Virus record (IMG/VR): IMGVR_UViG_3300012920_008698
Location: 1-44,197 of that record
Reading direction: 5' to 3' (one strand)
DNA from: a virus
Length of the DNA: 44,197 nucleotides
The stretch's first letter is position 1. Each line of letters begins with the position of its first letter. This document shows positions 9,501 to 16,715 of this stretch, one piece after another. The translations under genes were made by a program, and so were the position numbers. Under the pieces are notes generated by a model, which was not told the DNA's origin, made no database searches, and saw nothing but the letters and a program-made list of their open reading frames with translations.

Positions 9501-9935
9501 CCCAGGAAAGAAAAGAACTTAAATGAAAACATCGAGAAGTTTGAACTAGAGGGCGATTTTACAGATGAGGAGAAACTTCAATATCTTGTCGACCTGGTAG
9601 GTGTCTTTCCCATGAGCACTGTTATGAATGAACAGTTGCAGTCCAAAATAGACGAATTGATGATACCGCCCATCTCTGAGTTTGATGCAGAACTTCAGGT
9701 TTGTTGGTTTATTCCAAGAGAGGTGATACAAAAGAAGACTAGAAACGGTAAACTATTTTACCTAGTTAAGGTCATTGATAGTAATTCTGAAGAGAATACT
9801 ATTAAATGCTGGGGTGTTGATCCAAACCGAGATAAGGTTTATGTCAACCGCCCTTATATGGCGAGATTAAATTGGGATGCCCAGTGGGGATTCAGTACTA
9901 GATCAGTAAGAAAAATGTTTAAACTATTAGCATAA
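6498..9935 (+). CDS. dnaE: DNA polymerase III alpha subunit (DnaE-type), full length
   Basis: This is a 1145-residue C-family replicative polymerase, close to the cellular length. It starts at GTG 6498 with AAGG upstream. An N-terminal PHP domain begins FVGLHAHSV (His18, His20), with LALTDHGN following. The palm has GAGRGSAAGSL and PDIDYD (Asp472, Asp474), the first two metal-binding aspartates. Asp637 in GFIKFDILG is the likely third. Further landmarks are HAGGVVIGE, YRPGPLSAGV and GYGFNKSHAVSY, and a C-terminal OB-like region (about 1060-1145). No obvious beta-clamp QLxLF peptide is seen. Many phages use PolA- or PolB-type enzymes, so this phage probably replicates with its own bacterial-type polymerase. 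Confidence 0.96.
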   Translation: MNTEQQREAPQIPFVGLHAHSVAGSIFDALGYPQQHMDYAYENGMDALALTDHGNANGLAYQVIHAKKMKEQGRDFKPIFGCEAYFVPSIANWKKDYDKAREEAKNKKQLESMQSGTTVEQEGASKKKKSILNRRSHMILLAQNQVGLQNIYKMISKSYTGDNFYRYPRIDYAMLKKHSEGVIAASACLGGVYAGDYWQNRDEGEDAVLDAMRKTTQKMQSIFGDRWYGELQWNSVPEQHTLNQFIIQMHYEFGIELISTADSHYYSPDAWKDRELYKRLGFLGRKVEWLSEELPVDVEEIGYELYPKNGDQMWQSYKKYSKECGVEYDDELIKKSISRTYEIAHERIETFLPDNEVRLPDFVVPDGKSAGQALAVLCVAGAKEKGFADKPEYIERLKYEVNVIEDRGFSKYFLTMKKIAEEATRMQLTGAGRGSAAGSLVAYALGITQIDPIRYGLQFERFLTKGGSGYPDIDYDVSDPMVLKEHLIDEWGDDVVVPITNWNTLQLRSLIKDISKYYKIPFNEVNSVTNKMVYEATPLAKKAHGITAGVYNPTFEELMQYSESLQKFLNKYPDVRTHVNALYGQTRSASRHAGGVVIGENLNQWMPLINSGGVRQTPWSEGQNVRHLEPMGFIKFDILGLASLRMMEDAIRHILIRYEGVENPSFEDIRRFYEMNLHPERIDLNDKEVWQNVFHEGRWAGIFQFTEGGAQSFCKNAKPDNITDLAAITSIYRPGPLSAGVDKMYIGAKENPDEVDYLNSYVKDITQETYGFLIFQEQIAMLAHKLGKNLSLDEGNKLRKLLTKKGTGSAQVEMDKIYDKFRRGCLEKGMKEYEAKQLWEKFEYFSGYGFNKSHAVSYCVLSYQCAYLLNYYPECWLAAFLDKEPDKRKERAINVAKSYGYQIEPLNVNTSGVRWEISKDGKTLIQPLSSIKGLGMTAIEQIMNNRPFEKVEDFLFNENIVYSKLNKKAVSALCLSQALNCLVDERFSGLKHFWSAVAVERPRKEKNLNENIEKFELEGDFTDEEKLQYLVDLVGVFPMSTVMNEQLQSKIDELMIPPISEFDAELQVCWFIPREVIQKKTRNGKLFYLVKVIDSNSEENTIKCWGVDPNRDKVYVNRPYMARLNWDAQWGFSTRSVRKMFKLLA

Positions 9936-9945
9936 GGAGAATAAT

Positions 9946-10605
9946 ATGTGTAGAATGAAAGGATTTTCTGCCAAAGTTATGGCAGAGCAGTATAAAAAAG
10001 TTTTATTAAATAAAGGATATTCTTTTTTTGAGAGGGGTGATTACAACCTTAACATTATTGGCGTCAGAAATAAGTCTGGTGATGCATCGAAGTTCGATGA
10101 TTTCATCACAGTAATTTACAAGGATGGGGGTGAGTGGGTTTGCGATACATATCCGATTACTACTGAACCCGGCACGAGTATTTTAAAGAGACCTATAAAG
10201 GAGGTCCGCCATAAAGGCACTGCCATACTGGTGCCAGACCAGTATAAGTCAACATATCTAGTTGGGTGGCATGGTAACTCAGAAAGAGGTCACACTGCTT
10301 TGATCCAAAGAGGGGGAAAAGTGAGAGTCGTTAGAGATAACAACAGAGATGACAAACCCGATTATCATAATCCAGAAGAAGAGGGTTGGTTTGGTATCAA
10401 CATTCATAAGCACCGTGATTCGGATGCAAGAGTTAACACTGGAGGTGTTTCGGCGGGTTGCCAGGTCTTTCAAAGTAGTAAAGATTTTTCTGAATTTATT
10501 GAGACATGCGAAGACGCAAGAGACAAGTGGGGAAATAGTTTTACATATACATTGCTAGAGGAGAAGGACCTAGAGACAATGGGTCTTAACTATGATATAG
10601 TATGA
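9946..10605 (+). CDS. YkuD-like (L,D-transpeptidase-fold) phage protein
   Basis: This 219-residue protein starts 10 nt after dnaE behind AAGGAG. The second half has GWFGINIHKH, then a spacer, then NTGGVSAGCQVF. A His followed by S-x-GC is the catalytic layout of YkuD-type L,D-transpeptidases, where the Cys is the nucleophile. Phage relatives of this shape are often assumed to act on peptidoglycan. There is no signal peptide, so it would need a holin or a virion to reach the wall. The N-terminal 80 residues are unassigned. It may cooperate with the transglycosylase at 2518. Confidence 0.55.
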   Translation: MCRMKGFSAKVMAEQYKKVLLNKGYSFFERGDYNLNIIGVRNKSGDASKFDDFITVIYKDGGEWVCDTYPITTEPGTSILKRPIKEVRHKGTAILVPDQYKSTYLVGWHGNSERGHTALIQRGGKVRVVRDNNRDDKPDYHNPEEEGWFGINIHKHRDSDARVNTGGVSAGCQVFQSSKDFSEFIETCEDARDKWGNSFTYTLLEEKDLETMGLNYDIV

Positions 10606-10991
10606 GTAAGAGAGTGCGAAAGAAGAGAACTGTATTTTGTGACATTGACGGCACAATATTTAAATATAGACAATTTGATAAAATTAAAACTACACCCCCT
10701 GAATTGACATCAGGTGCACTTCAGGCGGTAAAAAAATGGAAGAGGGATGGTTGTGTAATTATATTCACAACAGCAAGACCAGAAGAATTAAGGAACCACA
10801 CAGTTAAGGAACTGTTACTTAACGATATTCCCTGGGATAAGTTAATAATGGGTATTGGGAGAGGACCAAGATATCTTGTTAATGACATGGATCCAGCAGA
10901 AAAAAGATTAAGGGCAGTTGCTTATAGTATAGAAAGAGATAAAGGATTAAAAGACGTAATCATAGGAGATACAGAGGAGATTATTAAATGA
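10602..10991 (+). CDS. HAD-superfamily phosphatase
   Basis: This 129-residue protein has HAD motif I FCDIDGT (nucleophile Asp and acid/base Asp), motif II VIIFTTARPEE and a motif IV-like VNDMDP. The cap is minimal. The size and sequence resemble the 3'-phosphatase half of polynucleotide kinases and small phage HAD proteins of unknown substrate. Because an Rnl1-type RNA ligase is encoded at 30151, a role in end-healing during tRNA repair is possible but unproven. Start and stop overlap both neighbours by 4 nt (ATGA), within the dnaE-dut operon. Confidence 0.8.
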   Translation: MSKRVRKKRTVFCDIDGTIFKYRQFDKIKTTPPELTSGALQAVKKWKRDGCVIIFTTARPEELRNHTVKELLLNDIPWDKLIMGIGRGPRYLVNDMDPAEKRLRAVAYSIERDKGLKDVIIGDTEEIIK

Positions 10992-11437
10992 ATAGCGTTA
11001 AAGTATTTAAGACAAGACCGGAAGCAAAGATTCCGAATAGAGCACATGCCACTGATGCAGGTATGGATTTCTTTTTTTGTCCGGTCGACAATTCGCATCA
11101 AAGAGTCGAACCAGGTAGAAGTGTGCTGTTGGAGACTGGCATAAAGATGCAGGTCCCTGCGGGTTGCATGTTGCAAATCATGAACAAATCAGGTATTGCA
11201 AGCAAGACTCAACTTATCACTGGTGCATGTGTTGTTGATGAGGGGTATAACGGAGAGATTTTTGTGAACCTTCAGAACATTGGACAAGAAACACAGTACG
11301 TTTCACCAGGACAAAAGATTGCGCAAGGTGTTTTTGTGCAAATACAGAGTCCGTTGTTAGTTGAGATTGAAGAAGACAACATATATGACGGGCAAACTGA
11401 TCGTGGGTCTGGTGCGCTTGGATCAACAGGTGTGTAA
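10988..11437 (+). CDS. dut: dUTPase (deoxyuridine 5'-triphosphate nucleotidohydrolase)
   Basis: This 149-residue trimeric-type dUTPase has all five motifs in order: ATDAGMDFF, NKSGIASK, GACVVDEGYNGEIFVNLQN (with the catalytic Asp), PGQKIAQGVF and the C-terminal arm RGSGALGSTG. It hydrolyses dUTP to dUMP and pyrophosphate. This keeps uracil out of DNA and feeds ThyX (1808). The gene is embedded in an operon with 1-4 nt overlaps on both sides. Confidence 0.97.
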   Translation: MNSVKVFKTRPEAKIPNRAHATDAGMDFFFCPVDNSHQRVEPGRSVLLETGIKMQVPAGCMLQIMNKSGIASKTQLITGACVVDEGYNGEIFVNLQNIGQETQYVSPGQKIAQGVFVQIQSPLLVEIEEDNIYDGQTDRGSGALGSTGV

Positions 11438-11715
11438 TGAGTCTTTCAAGAAAACTTCGTCGAGCAAAGAAAAAGCAATTTCAAAAAGACATTAAAAAAA
11501 CACTTGGTCTTTTTGACAAGATACCAAATCATTGCTTGACTTGCTTTAAACCCTATGATAAGATGGATAAAGAACAAGTAAAAACATGGAATGTAGTGGT
11601 CAGAGAGAAAGAAGATAAAGTAAATCTTTATTGTCCAGATTGCTGGAGCAAGGCAACAAATCTCGTGAAGGAAATACAAAAGGAAATAGGGGAACATGAA
11701 GCGAGCGACGAATAG
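11437..11715 (+). CDS. Small zinc-ribbon protein
   Basis: This 92-residue, lysine-rich protein has two CxxC knuckles, CLTC at about residue 33 and CPDC at about residue 65, spaced as in a zinc ribbon. The basic N-terminus LSRKLRRAKKKQF may bind nucleic acid. The family is unknown to me. It starts one base after the dut stop region and overlaps the next gene by 20 nt, so it belongs to the replication and nucleotide operon. Confidence 0.7.
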   Translation: MSLSRKLRRAKKKQFQKDIKKTLGLFDKIPNHCLTCFKPYDKMDKEQVKTWNVVVREKEDKVNLYCPDCWSKATNLVKEIQKEIGEHEASDE

Positions 11716-12691
11716 TTTTGATGATGTACTTTTAGTACCACAATATAGTGATATAAAGTCAAGGTCAGAAGTTGACCTTGCAAGGCGTTTGGGTACAGAG
11801 GAATATTCAATTCCGATTATTACAAGTCCCATGGACACTGTTACGGGTGTTGAGATGGCAGAGGTGTTTGGCGAACTTGGTGGTTTAGCAGTTACCCACA
11901 GGTATTGTTCTACAGAAGAGCAAGTTGCAATGACACCACAAACTGCGGCCGCAGCAGTTGGGGTCACAGGCGATTTTATGGAGAGAGTCCACAGACTAAA
12001 CCACAGTGGGGTCAAGACATTCTGTCTTGATGTCGCACATGGGCATCATGTCCTAGTTGAAAGAGCACTTAAACAGATGAGGGATAAATACGGTACTGAT
12101 ATAAATATTATAGCAGGTAACGTTGCAACTCCCAAAGGTTATAAGTCTCTATCAGATTGGGGCGCCGATGCTGTACGTGTGGGTATTGGTGGTGGTTCTA
12201 TATGTTCTACCAGAATTCAGACCGGACATGGTGTGCCTACCTTTGAATCTGTCTTAACATGTAGTTATGAAGATGGTGCAGTTATAATTGCCGATGGCGG
12301 TATCAAAACAGCAGGAGATATAGTTAAGGCACTCGCTGCAGGTGCCGACTTTGTTATGCTTGGTTCCATGTTGGCAGGTACAGACCAAAGTCCTGGAGAT
12401 GTCTTTAAAGGTAATAATGGTACAAAATATAAGGTATACAGAGGAATGGCGTCTGTAGAGGCACAAAAAGATTGGCGTGGCGAAGCAAGATCTTTAGAGG
12501 GTATATCTACAACAATTCCATATAGAGGGTGTGTGATAGATATTGTCAATGATTTGTTGCAAAATATTAGGTCAGGATTATCTTACACTGGTGCAAGAAA
12601 CATAACTCAACTCCAAGCAAAAGCAGAGTTTATAGTGCAGTCTGCTGCTTCGCAGGTTGAAAGCGGGACTCACATCTTGAGAAGAAGATGA
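11696..12691 (+). CDS. guaB: IMP dehydrogenase/GMP reductase family enzyme without CBS domains
   Basis: This 331-residue TIM-barrel enzyme has FDDVLLVPQYSD, SPMDTVTG, the catalytic loop GIGGGSICSTR (Cys nucleophile), ADGGIKTAGDIVKALAAGAD and FVMLGSMLAGT. It is shorter than cellular IMPDH (around 490) because the regulatory CBS pair is absent: the barrel runs straight from THRYCSTEEQ into VGVTGDF. The C-terminal part TIPYRG...LSYTGARNITQL and KAEFIVQSAASQVES resemble IMPDH more than GMP reductase, but the reaction cannot be fixed by eye. As IMPDH it would convert IMP to XMP for GTP/dGTP supply and escape CBS-mediated feedback. It overlaps both neighbours. Confidence 0.85.
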   Translation: MKRATNSFDDVLLVPQYSDIKSRSEVDLARRLGTEEYSIPIITSPMDTVTGVEMAEVFGELGGLAVTHRYCSTEEQVAMTPQTAAAAVGVTGDFMERVHRLNHSGVKTFCLDVAHGHHVLVERALKQMRDKYGTDINIIAGNVATPKGYKSLSDWGADAVRVGIGGGSICSTRIQTGHGVPTFESVLTCSYEDGAVIIADGGIKTAGDIVKALAAGADFVMLGSMLAGTDQSPGDVFKGNNGTKYKVYRGMASVEAQKDWRGEARSLEGISTTIPYRGCVIDIVNDLLQNIRSGLSYTGARNITQLQAKAEFIVQSAASQVESGTHILRRR

Positions 12692-13026
12692 CAAAATATA
12701 AAGGTGGTTATGGCAAGTCCGAAAAAGCAATCATGTTTTCGGATACTGATAAGAGACACGCAGAATTATTGGTAAGACTGAGAAGAGATGGTTTATCTAA
12801 ACCTCAGTTCTTTAGAGAAATAATATCGGGTTACATAAGCAATGATCCAGACTTGCTATCTTTTATAACAAAGACAAAATATAAATTATCTAGAGTTGGC
12901 AAGAAAAAGATTAAAAAAACTAATGAAGAAATTCTACAAGGAAATCAAGTTCTAAAAGACTTCGGAATTACTGAGGGTGATTTAGACTTTATTTTCGATT
13001 TAATTGAAAGAGGAGAAGATGAGTAG
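12688..13026 (+). CDS. Conserved-looking phage protein, possible ribbon-helix-helix DNA binder
   Basis: This 112-residue basic protein has an N-terminal segment KAIMFSDTDKRHAELLVRL followed by LSKPQFFREIISGYI. A short strand then two helices is the layout of CopG/MetJ-like ribbon-helix-helix proteins. The C-terminal third is acidic. I recognise no specific family. The 4-nt overlap with the IMPDH-like gene places it at the end of the nucleotide operon. It could be a regulator, but nothing beyond the fold guess supports this. Confidence 0.5.
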   Translation: MTKYKGGYGKSEKAIMFSDTDKRHAELLVRLRRDGLSKPQFFREIISGYISNDPDLLSFITKTKYKLSRVGKKKIKKTNEEILQGNQVLKDFGITEGDLDFIFDLIERGEDE

Positions 13027-13028
13027 TA

Positions 13029-13301
13029 ATGAGCGAATTGCCGTCATGTGCACAGTTGTGCAAACAAACAAAAACGGAATGCCCAAACAACGATTGTAGA
13101 AAGTGGATCGACTACGAGAAAGAATATAACTGTTGCCTGATTTCTATAGAAGAAAAAGGGAAGGGCGGGTGCGACAAGGGACTAACCCTGCACGAGGTCG
13201 CAGAGAGATTGGATATTAATTATTTAAAGGTCAGACAGATAGAAATTAATGCTTTGAGGAAACTTGCAAATAAAAATGCCTTGAAGCAGTTTGTTGAATA
13301 A
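13029..13301 (+). CDS. Zinc-finger plus sigma-70 region 4-like HTH protein
   Basis: This 90-residue protein has an N-terminal Cys-rich part (CAQLCKQTKTECPNNDC then NCC) that probably binds zinc. The C-terminal HTH, LTLHEVAERLDINYLKVRQI plus EINALRKL, closely follows the sigma-70 region 4.2 pattern that recognises the -35 element. Region 2 is missing, so it is not a full sigma factor. It may act as a region-4 mimic that redirects host RNA polymerase, in the manner of small phage late-transcription factors. It is the last gene of the left operon. Confidence 0.65.
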   Translation: MSELPSCAQLCKQTKTECPNNDCRKWIDYEKEYNCCLISIEEKGKGGCDKGLTLHEVAERLDINYLKVRQIEINALRKLANKNALKQFVE

Positions 13302-13329
13302 TTTACTATACTTTTTGAATAAAATGATT

Positions 13330-13338
13330 CTATTTATT
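13330..13338 (+). promoter_or_regulatory. CTATTTATT motif, possible late-promoter element
   Basis: The nonamer CTATTTATT lies 39 nt upstream of the acidic protein start. The same nonamer occurs before the starts at 18333 (positions 18307-18315) and 25275 (25264-25272), in gaps lacking a good -35/-10 pair. It could be a phage-specific late promoter. Three AT-rich copies are weak evidence. Confidence 0.25.
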
Positions 13339-13376
13339 AATGTTAACAACAAAATACTTTTTAAAAGGAGAAAGAC

Positions 13377-14060
13377 ATGTCTAACAATAAAAAGAAAGCA
13401 CTCTTGAACGAGGCAACCACGAGGAGGTTTTGGAAACTGGCCGGTCTAAGACCAATCCACGAAAAAGCATATCTGTTCGAAGAGGAAGAGGAACTAGAAG
13501 AGGGCGGTGCGATGATGCGACGTTCTAAGGAAGATGACGATGAGGAGCAGTCTCGTGGCAAAGATCTTGAGGAAGGCGGCATGATGCGCCGTTCCAAGGA
13601 AGATGAGGAGCAGTCTCGTGGCAAGGTCAAAGAAGAGGTTGAGGACCTAGATGAAATGGGCGGTATGCCTCGTGCTGACGAAGACGAAATGGAAGAACCT
13701 GCCGACGATATGGAGATGGACGCAGACCCTGCAGGTGAAGATGGCGACATGGAAGACGTAGAGGTCGACATCCCAGAAGGTGATGTTGAGTCTTTGAGAT
13801 CTGCAAGAAGAGTTCTCGACCAGATCCTCGCAGCAGTAGGCGATGAAGACGAAGGCGAAGACATGGGCGAAGATGAACCTATGGATGATATGCCTGATGA
13901 AGAACCCGGAGAGGGCGGCGAAGAACTAGAGGGTGAACTATCCGAAGAACTTGAGCATGATGACCTTAATGAAGTAGACCAAGAGGAACTTGAAGAAGTT
14001 GCTGAGAGAATTGCTTCTAGGGTTGCAAAGAGAATCGCTGAGTCGCTTAAATTAAAGTAA
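13377..14060 (+). CDS. Highly acidic protein, possible prohead scaffold/core protein
   Basis: This 227-residue protein is extremely rich in Asp and Glu. The basic N-terminus carries NEATTRRFWKLAGLRPIHE, a short segment of the type (NE.T.RRFMKLA) that I associate with head and scaffold proteins of large marine myoviruses. An internal near-duplicate of about 20 residues is present. The C-terminus is an amphipathic helix (ERIASRVAKRIAESL) like those in capsid-scaffold interaction tails. Acidic composition and helical ends fit a scaffold. It stands apart from the left operon behind a 75-nt gap with AAAAGGAG. The assignment is tentative. Confidence 0.6.
   Translation: MSNNKKKALLNEATTRRFWKLAGLRPIHEKAYLFEEEEELEEGGAMMRRSKEDDDEEQSRGKDLEEGGMMRRSKEDEEQSRGKVKEEVEDLDEMGGMPRADEDEMEEPADDMEMDADPAGEDGDMEDVEVDIPEGDVESLRSARRVLDQILAAVGDEDEGEDMGEDEPMDDMPDEEPGEGGEELEGELSEELEHDDLNEVDQEELEEVAERIASRVAKRIAESLKLK
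13497..13625 (+). repeat. In-frame near-tandem duplication in the acidic protein gene
   Basis: Unit 1 (13497-13562) and unit 2 (13569-13625) encode EEGG(A)MMRRSKED with tails EEQSRGK. Unit 2 lacks the alanine and two acidic residues. The DNA differs at several third positions, so the duplication is not recent. Confidence 0.8.
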
Positions 14061-14103
14061 TATTTTACTTGACCTACCAAGAAAGGTTTGATACATTAAT
14101 AGC

Positions 14104-14457
14104 ATGGATATCACAACGTCCCTAGCGTGGTTTATAACAGGTGCCTTATTTTCTCTTATTCTAAGGCACCTGTTTTATTTGTATGAACAAAGAAGTATAT
14201 TTGTTTCGATGGTTTCGAGTTACATACCAGTTATAGTAAACTTTAGAAACCATCTCATCATAGCATTAAATAAAAAGAAAGAATGGTACAAGGAAGTTGG
14301 TCTTTCCGATGAAGAATGCGAAAAACAAACCATGCAAGAACAACAATTTATCGAGGCGTGGGAATTGATAGCAACTGCAATATTTGTTGCTTCTCTTCCC
14401 AAGAAGTTTCAAAAATATATATCAACCGAAATGGGAAAGGAACAGGGTGAGAAATGA
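14104..14457 (+). CDS. Small membrane protein
   Basis: This 117-residue protein has an N-terminal hydrophobic segment (SLAWFITGALFSLILRHLFYL), a second moderately hydrophobic stretch (SMVSSYIPVIV), and a cytoplasmic-looking charged C-terminal half. The family is unknown. A TTGACC-17-TACATT pair (14069-14097) lies directly upstream, but its -10 is only 6 nt before the ATG. It would therefore give an almost leaderless mRNA unless fortuitous. It overlaps the next gene by 4 nt. Confidence 0.55.
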   Translation: MDITTSLAWFITGALFSLILRHLFYLYEQRSIFVSMVSSYIPVIVNFRNHLIIALNKKKEWYKEVGLSDEECEKQTMQEQQFIEAWELIATAIFVASLPKKFQKYISTEMGKEQGEK

Positions 14458-14750
14458 TGAATATTACCGCTTGGAGGCAGTTTAAGAATGATGATAAGTC
14501 TGTTGTTTGCAGGATCCAGGTTTCTTACAAAGACGGAAGGAAGATGAAAGCAATCTCTAATTTACTCAGTGAGTGGAGAGTTTGCGGTGAGGGTTTTTCT
14601 TCAAGAGATAAGGAAAGTATATTGTTGTATGAACGTGGATTTAAAAATGACACACTTTGGAAATCTTTTTTAAGAAAGTTTCCTTACAAGATTATAGAAA
14701 AAACCCCAACTGATAAAACGAGAATTTATAATGCTAAGAAAGTCATTTAA
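14454..14750 (+). CDS. Hypothetical protein
   Basis: This 98-residue basic, globular-looking protein starts ITAWRQFKNDDKSVVCRIQVSY, which suggests a beta-rich beginning. I see no known motif, signal peptide or membrane segment. The position, between a membrane protein and a ClpP-like protease with ATGA-type and 20-nt overlaps, indicates cotranslation. No function can be offered. Confidence 0.55.
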   Translation: MMNITAWRQFKNDDKSVVCRIQVSYKDGRKMKAISNLLSEWRVCGEGFSSRDKESILLYERGFKNDTLWKSFLRKFPYKIIEKTPTDKTRIYNAKKVI

Positions 14751-15459
14751 TGCAATCATTGCATTTTTTAAAAACAAAAAAGAAAAGGAAGAAATGAATA
14801 AGCAAGAAGATACAGTAGTTGAAGATCTTACAGATGAGTTGTGTGAACCAGAAGAGTTAAAGCAACCAATATATATCATTAACAATATGGGTAATGACGA
14901 TGGTAAAGATAACATCAGAACAATTAACTGCTATGGTGATATAACAGAGAGACTAGCGGGCGATGTGGTCCAGGCGATGTTGTATTTCGATCACACAAAG
15001 GTTGAGGTAGTTGAGGCAGAAGATGGCACTGTATCAGAAATTGTAAAACCTTTTAAAATGTACATATCCACTCACGGCGGTGTGGTTTCGGACATGTTTT
15101 CTATTCTTGACGTGATGGACATGGTCAAGAGAGAGTGTGATATCGAAACTGTTGGTATCGGCAAGGTCATGTCCGCAGGTGTTTTAATGCTTGCAAGTGG
15201 AACAAAGGGCATGAGGAAGATTGGACGAAACTGCAGGGTAATGCTACACAGTGTAATCAGTGGCCATCACGGTTCTTTTCCTAATGTAGAGAATGAGATG
15301 AGGGAGACCAAGGCACTGCAAGATATGTATTTTGACTACCTGTGTGAGCGCACAAAACTCACCAGGAAGAAACTTAAAAAACTACTTTTAAACAACGTTG
15401 ATGTCTATTTATCTGCAGAGGAAGCGATTAAATACGGGATTGCAGACGATTATCTATGA
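14731..15459 (+). CDS. ClpP-like serine protease (S14 family)
   Basis: The protein has 242 residues from ATG 14731, or 221 from ATG 14794, which has a better AAGGA site. The Clp protease core is clear: MYISTHGGVVSDMFSILDVM, the nucleophile in GIGKVMSAGVLMLASG (Ser148) and MLHS (His173). The C-terminal NVDVYLSAEEAIKYGIADDY supplies the Asp region. The N-terminal extension has an amphipathic start and an acidic stretch not found in ClpP. Phage S14 proteins can be prohead maturation proteases or modify host ClpP pathways. The acidic scaffold candidate at 13377 makes a head role plausible but does not prove it. Confidence 0.85.
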   Translation: MLRKSFNAIIAFFKNKKEKEEMNKQEDTVVEDLTDELCEPEELKQPIYIINNMGNDDGKDNIRTINCYGDITERLAGDVVQAMLYFDHTKVEVVEAEDGTVSEIVKPFKMYISTHGGVVSDMFSILDVMDMVKRECDIETVGIGKVMSAGVLMLASGTKGMRKIGRNCRVMLHSVISGHHGSFPNVENEMRETKALQDMYFDYLCERTKLTRKKLKKLLLNNVDVYLSAEEAIKYGIADDYL

Positions 15460-16646
15460 AAAAAGAAGTTTTGTTAGATCAGATGGTCGACATGATGTCG
15501 ACAATTACCGAAGCAACAATAAGGACAGAAAGAGAGTATTATTGGTACGATGTTTCTAGTGGTAGAATTGATTCGGAAATGCTTGCTATCGCTAGAAAAG
15601 CAATGAATGAACTTGATATGGAAGAGTCTGATTTTTTAGCAAAACTTACAAACAAAATTTACGCTGTTAGGACTTTCAATGATAATAACCAAATAGTCTT
15701 AACAGCATTTTTAACTGCTCCAAACAGAAAGGTAACTCGTGCTCAGGTTAATCAGGCAAACTCAAAAAAGTCAAAGAAGAAACCAAGTTTTACACACGGA
15801 AGACCAGTTAGGTTAGGATCATTAAGTATTGACATTGTGCCTGATAAAACCAAGGTTAGTTGGTTGCAGGTGCGTGAACCTGCTGATCGTAGTTACGAAA
15901 ACAAAGTGCTTAAAAAACTTAAAAAACAATTTTTAGACTTAGGTATTAGTTCGTCGAACCCATCGACGGTTTCTATCAATGGCATCCAGTACCAAAACGT
16001 AGTTGGTATTTACTCGGGGAAAAGAGGTGTCAAAGCAGATTTTGTTTTGAAGACAAAAAGGGGCAAGAAACTAAAAGTTATAAAAGGTTCTGGAATCTCA
16101 TACAAGAAGTTAGGGTTTGAGAGATACGCTGGGATTGCTAGAAGTTCAGATCAATACAATCAAACGGTCGATGAATCTATTTCTAATAGATTCCTGGATT
16201 TGGTTAAAGCAAATTGGCAAAAGCAAGTGTTCCTGGGAAATAAACCGTCTGGGTTTGTTAGCAGGGAAAGTATTCCAGATCAAGAATTAGTCTATCTTAT
16301 ATACGGTACTCACGAGACTGGAGAACCAGGCAACTGGAGAACCGGTGGTGTATCTAACAGCGAAGAACACGCTATGCACTTAATGATAGGTGATTTAAAT
16401 TTGGTAGAGAGTCCAGAAGGTGGGTTTGCCCTAACTTCAGATTTTACATATAAGCATGGCGAGATCCCAAGTGGGGATTTAAACCCCGTATTGTATAGTA
16501 GAATTGGAAAAGGTGGCAGTAAAATCAACATACAAGATATGGAATTGCCTGGATTGGGATCAGTACCTGTCTCTGCTGACGGCAAGATAGCGGTAAGAAT
16601 CTACCTATCTCCAGAAAATAGAGCATCAAGTTTCATAGAAATCTAA
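15456..16646 (+). CDS. Hypothetical protein, possible PD-(D/E)XK-like fold
   Basis: This 396-residue protein has a 4-nt overlap with the ClpP-like gene. In the middle, VKADFVLKTKRGKKLKVI followed by GISYKK resembles a phage family in which a KADF.L...G....IS.K block forms a nuclease-like beta-sheet core; I state this only as a resemblance. The C-terminal 130 residues are beta-rich (LVYLIYGTHETGEPG, KIAVRIYLSPENR). There is no signal or membrane segment. Function is unknown. The gene ends about 10 nt before the groEL promoter. Confidence 0.5.
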   Translation: MKKEVLLDQMVDMMSTITEATIRTEREYYWYDVSSGRIDSEMLAIARKAMNELDMEESDFLAKLTNKIYAVRTFNDNNQIVLTAFLTAPNRKVTRAQVNQANSKKSKKKPSFTHGRPVRLGSLSIDIVPDKTKVSWLQVREPADRSYENKVLKKLKKQFLDLGISSSNPSTVSINGIQYQNVVGIYSGKRGVKADFVLKTKRGKKLKVIKGSGISYKKLGFERYAGIARSSDQYNQTVDESISNRFLDLVKANWQKQVFLGNKPSGFVSRESIPDQELVYLIYGTHETGEPGNWRTGGVSNSEEHAMHLMIGDLNLVESPEGGFALTSDFTYKHGEIPSGDLNPVLYSRIGKGGSKINIQDMELPGLGSVPVSADGKIAVRIYLSPENRASSFIEI

Positions 16647-16654
16647 AAAAACTA

Positions 16655-16683
16655 TTGACAAACATATGATATATGTTTATAAT
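16655..16683 (+). promoter_or_regulatory. groEL promoter with palindromic spacer
   Basis: A consensus TTGACA (16655-16660) and TATAAT (16678-16683) are exactly 17 bp apart, 32 nt before the groEL ATG. The spacer is almost entirely an inverted repeat, AAACATAT-GAT-ATATGTTT (16660-16678). It could be an operator or chance in AT-rich DNA. Confidence 0.85.
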
Positions 16684-16715
16684 ATAAAGTATCAGAACAC
16701 AACAAGCGAGGTAAA

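Noticed and set aside
11446-12015. Reverse-strand frame of 189 codons opposite the zinc-ribbon and IMPDH genes
   Set aside because: Both sense genes carry clear motifs; the antisense translation is a shadow.
13361-14080. Long serine-rich reverse-strand frame
   Set aside because: It is the antisense shadow of the GAA/GAT-rich acidic protein; low-complexity Ser/Pro, no Shine-Dalgarno, and every other gene is on the + strand.
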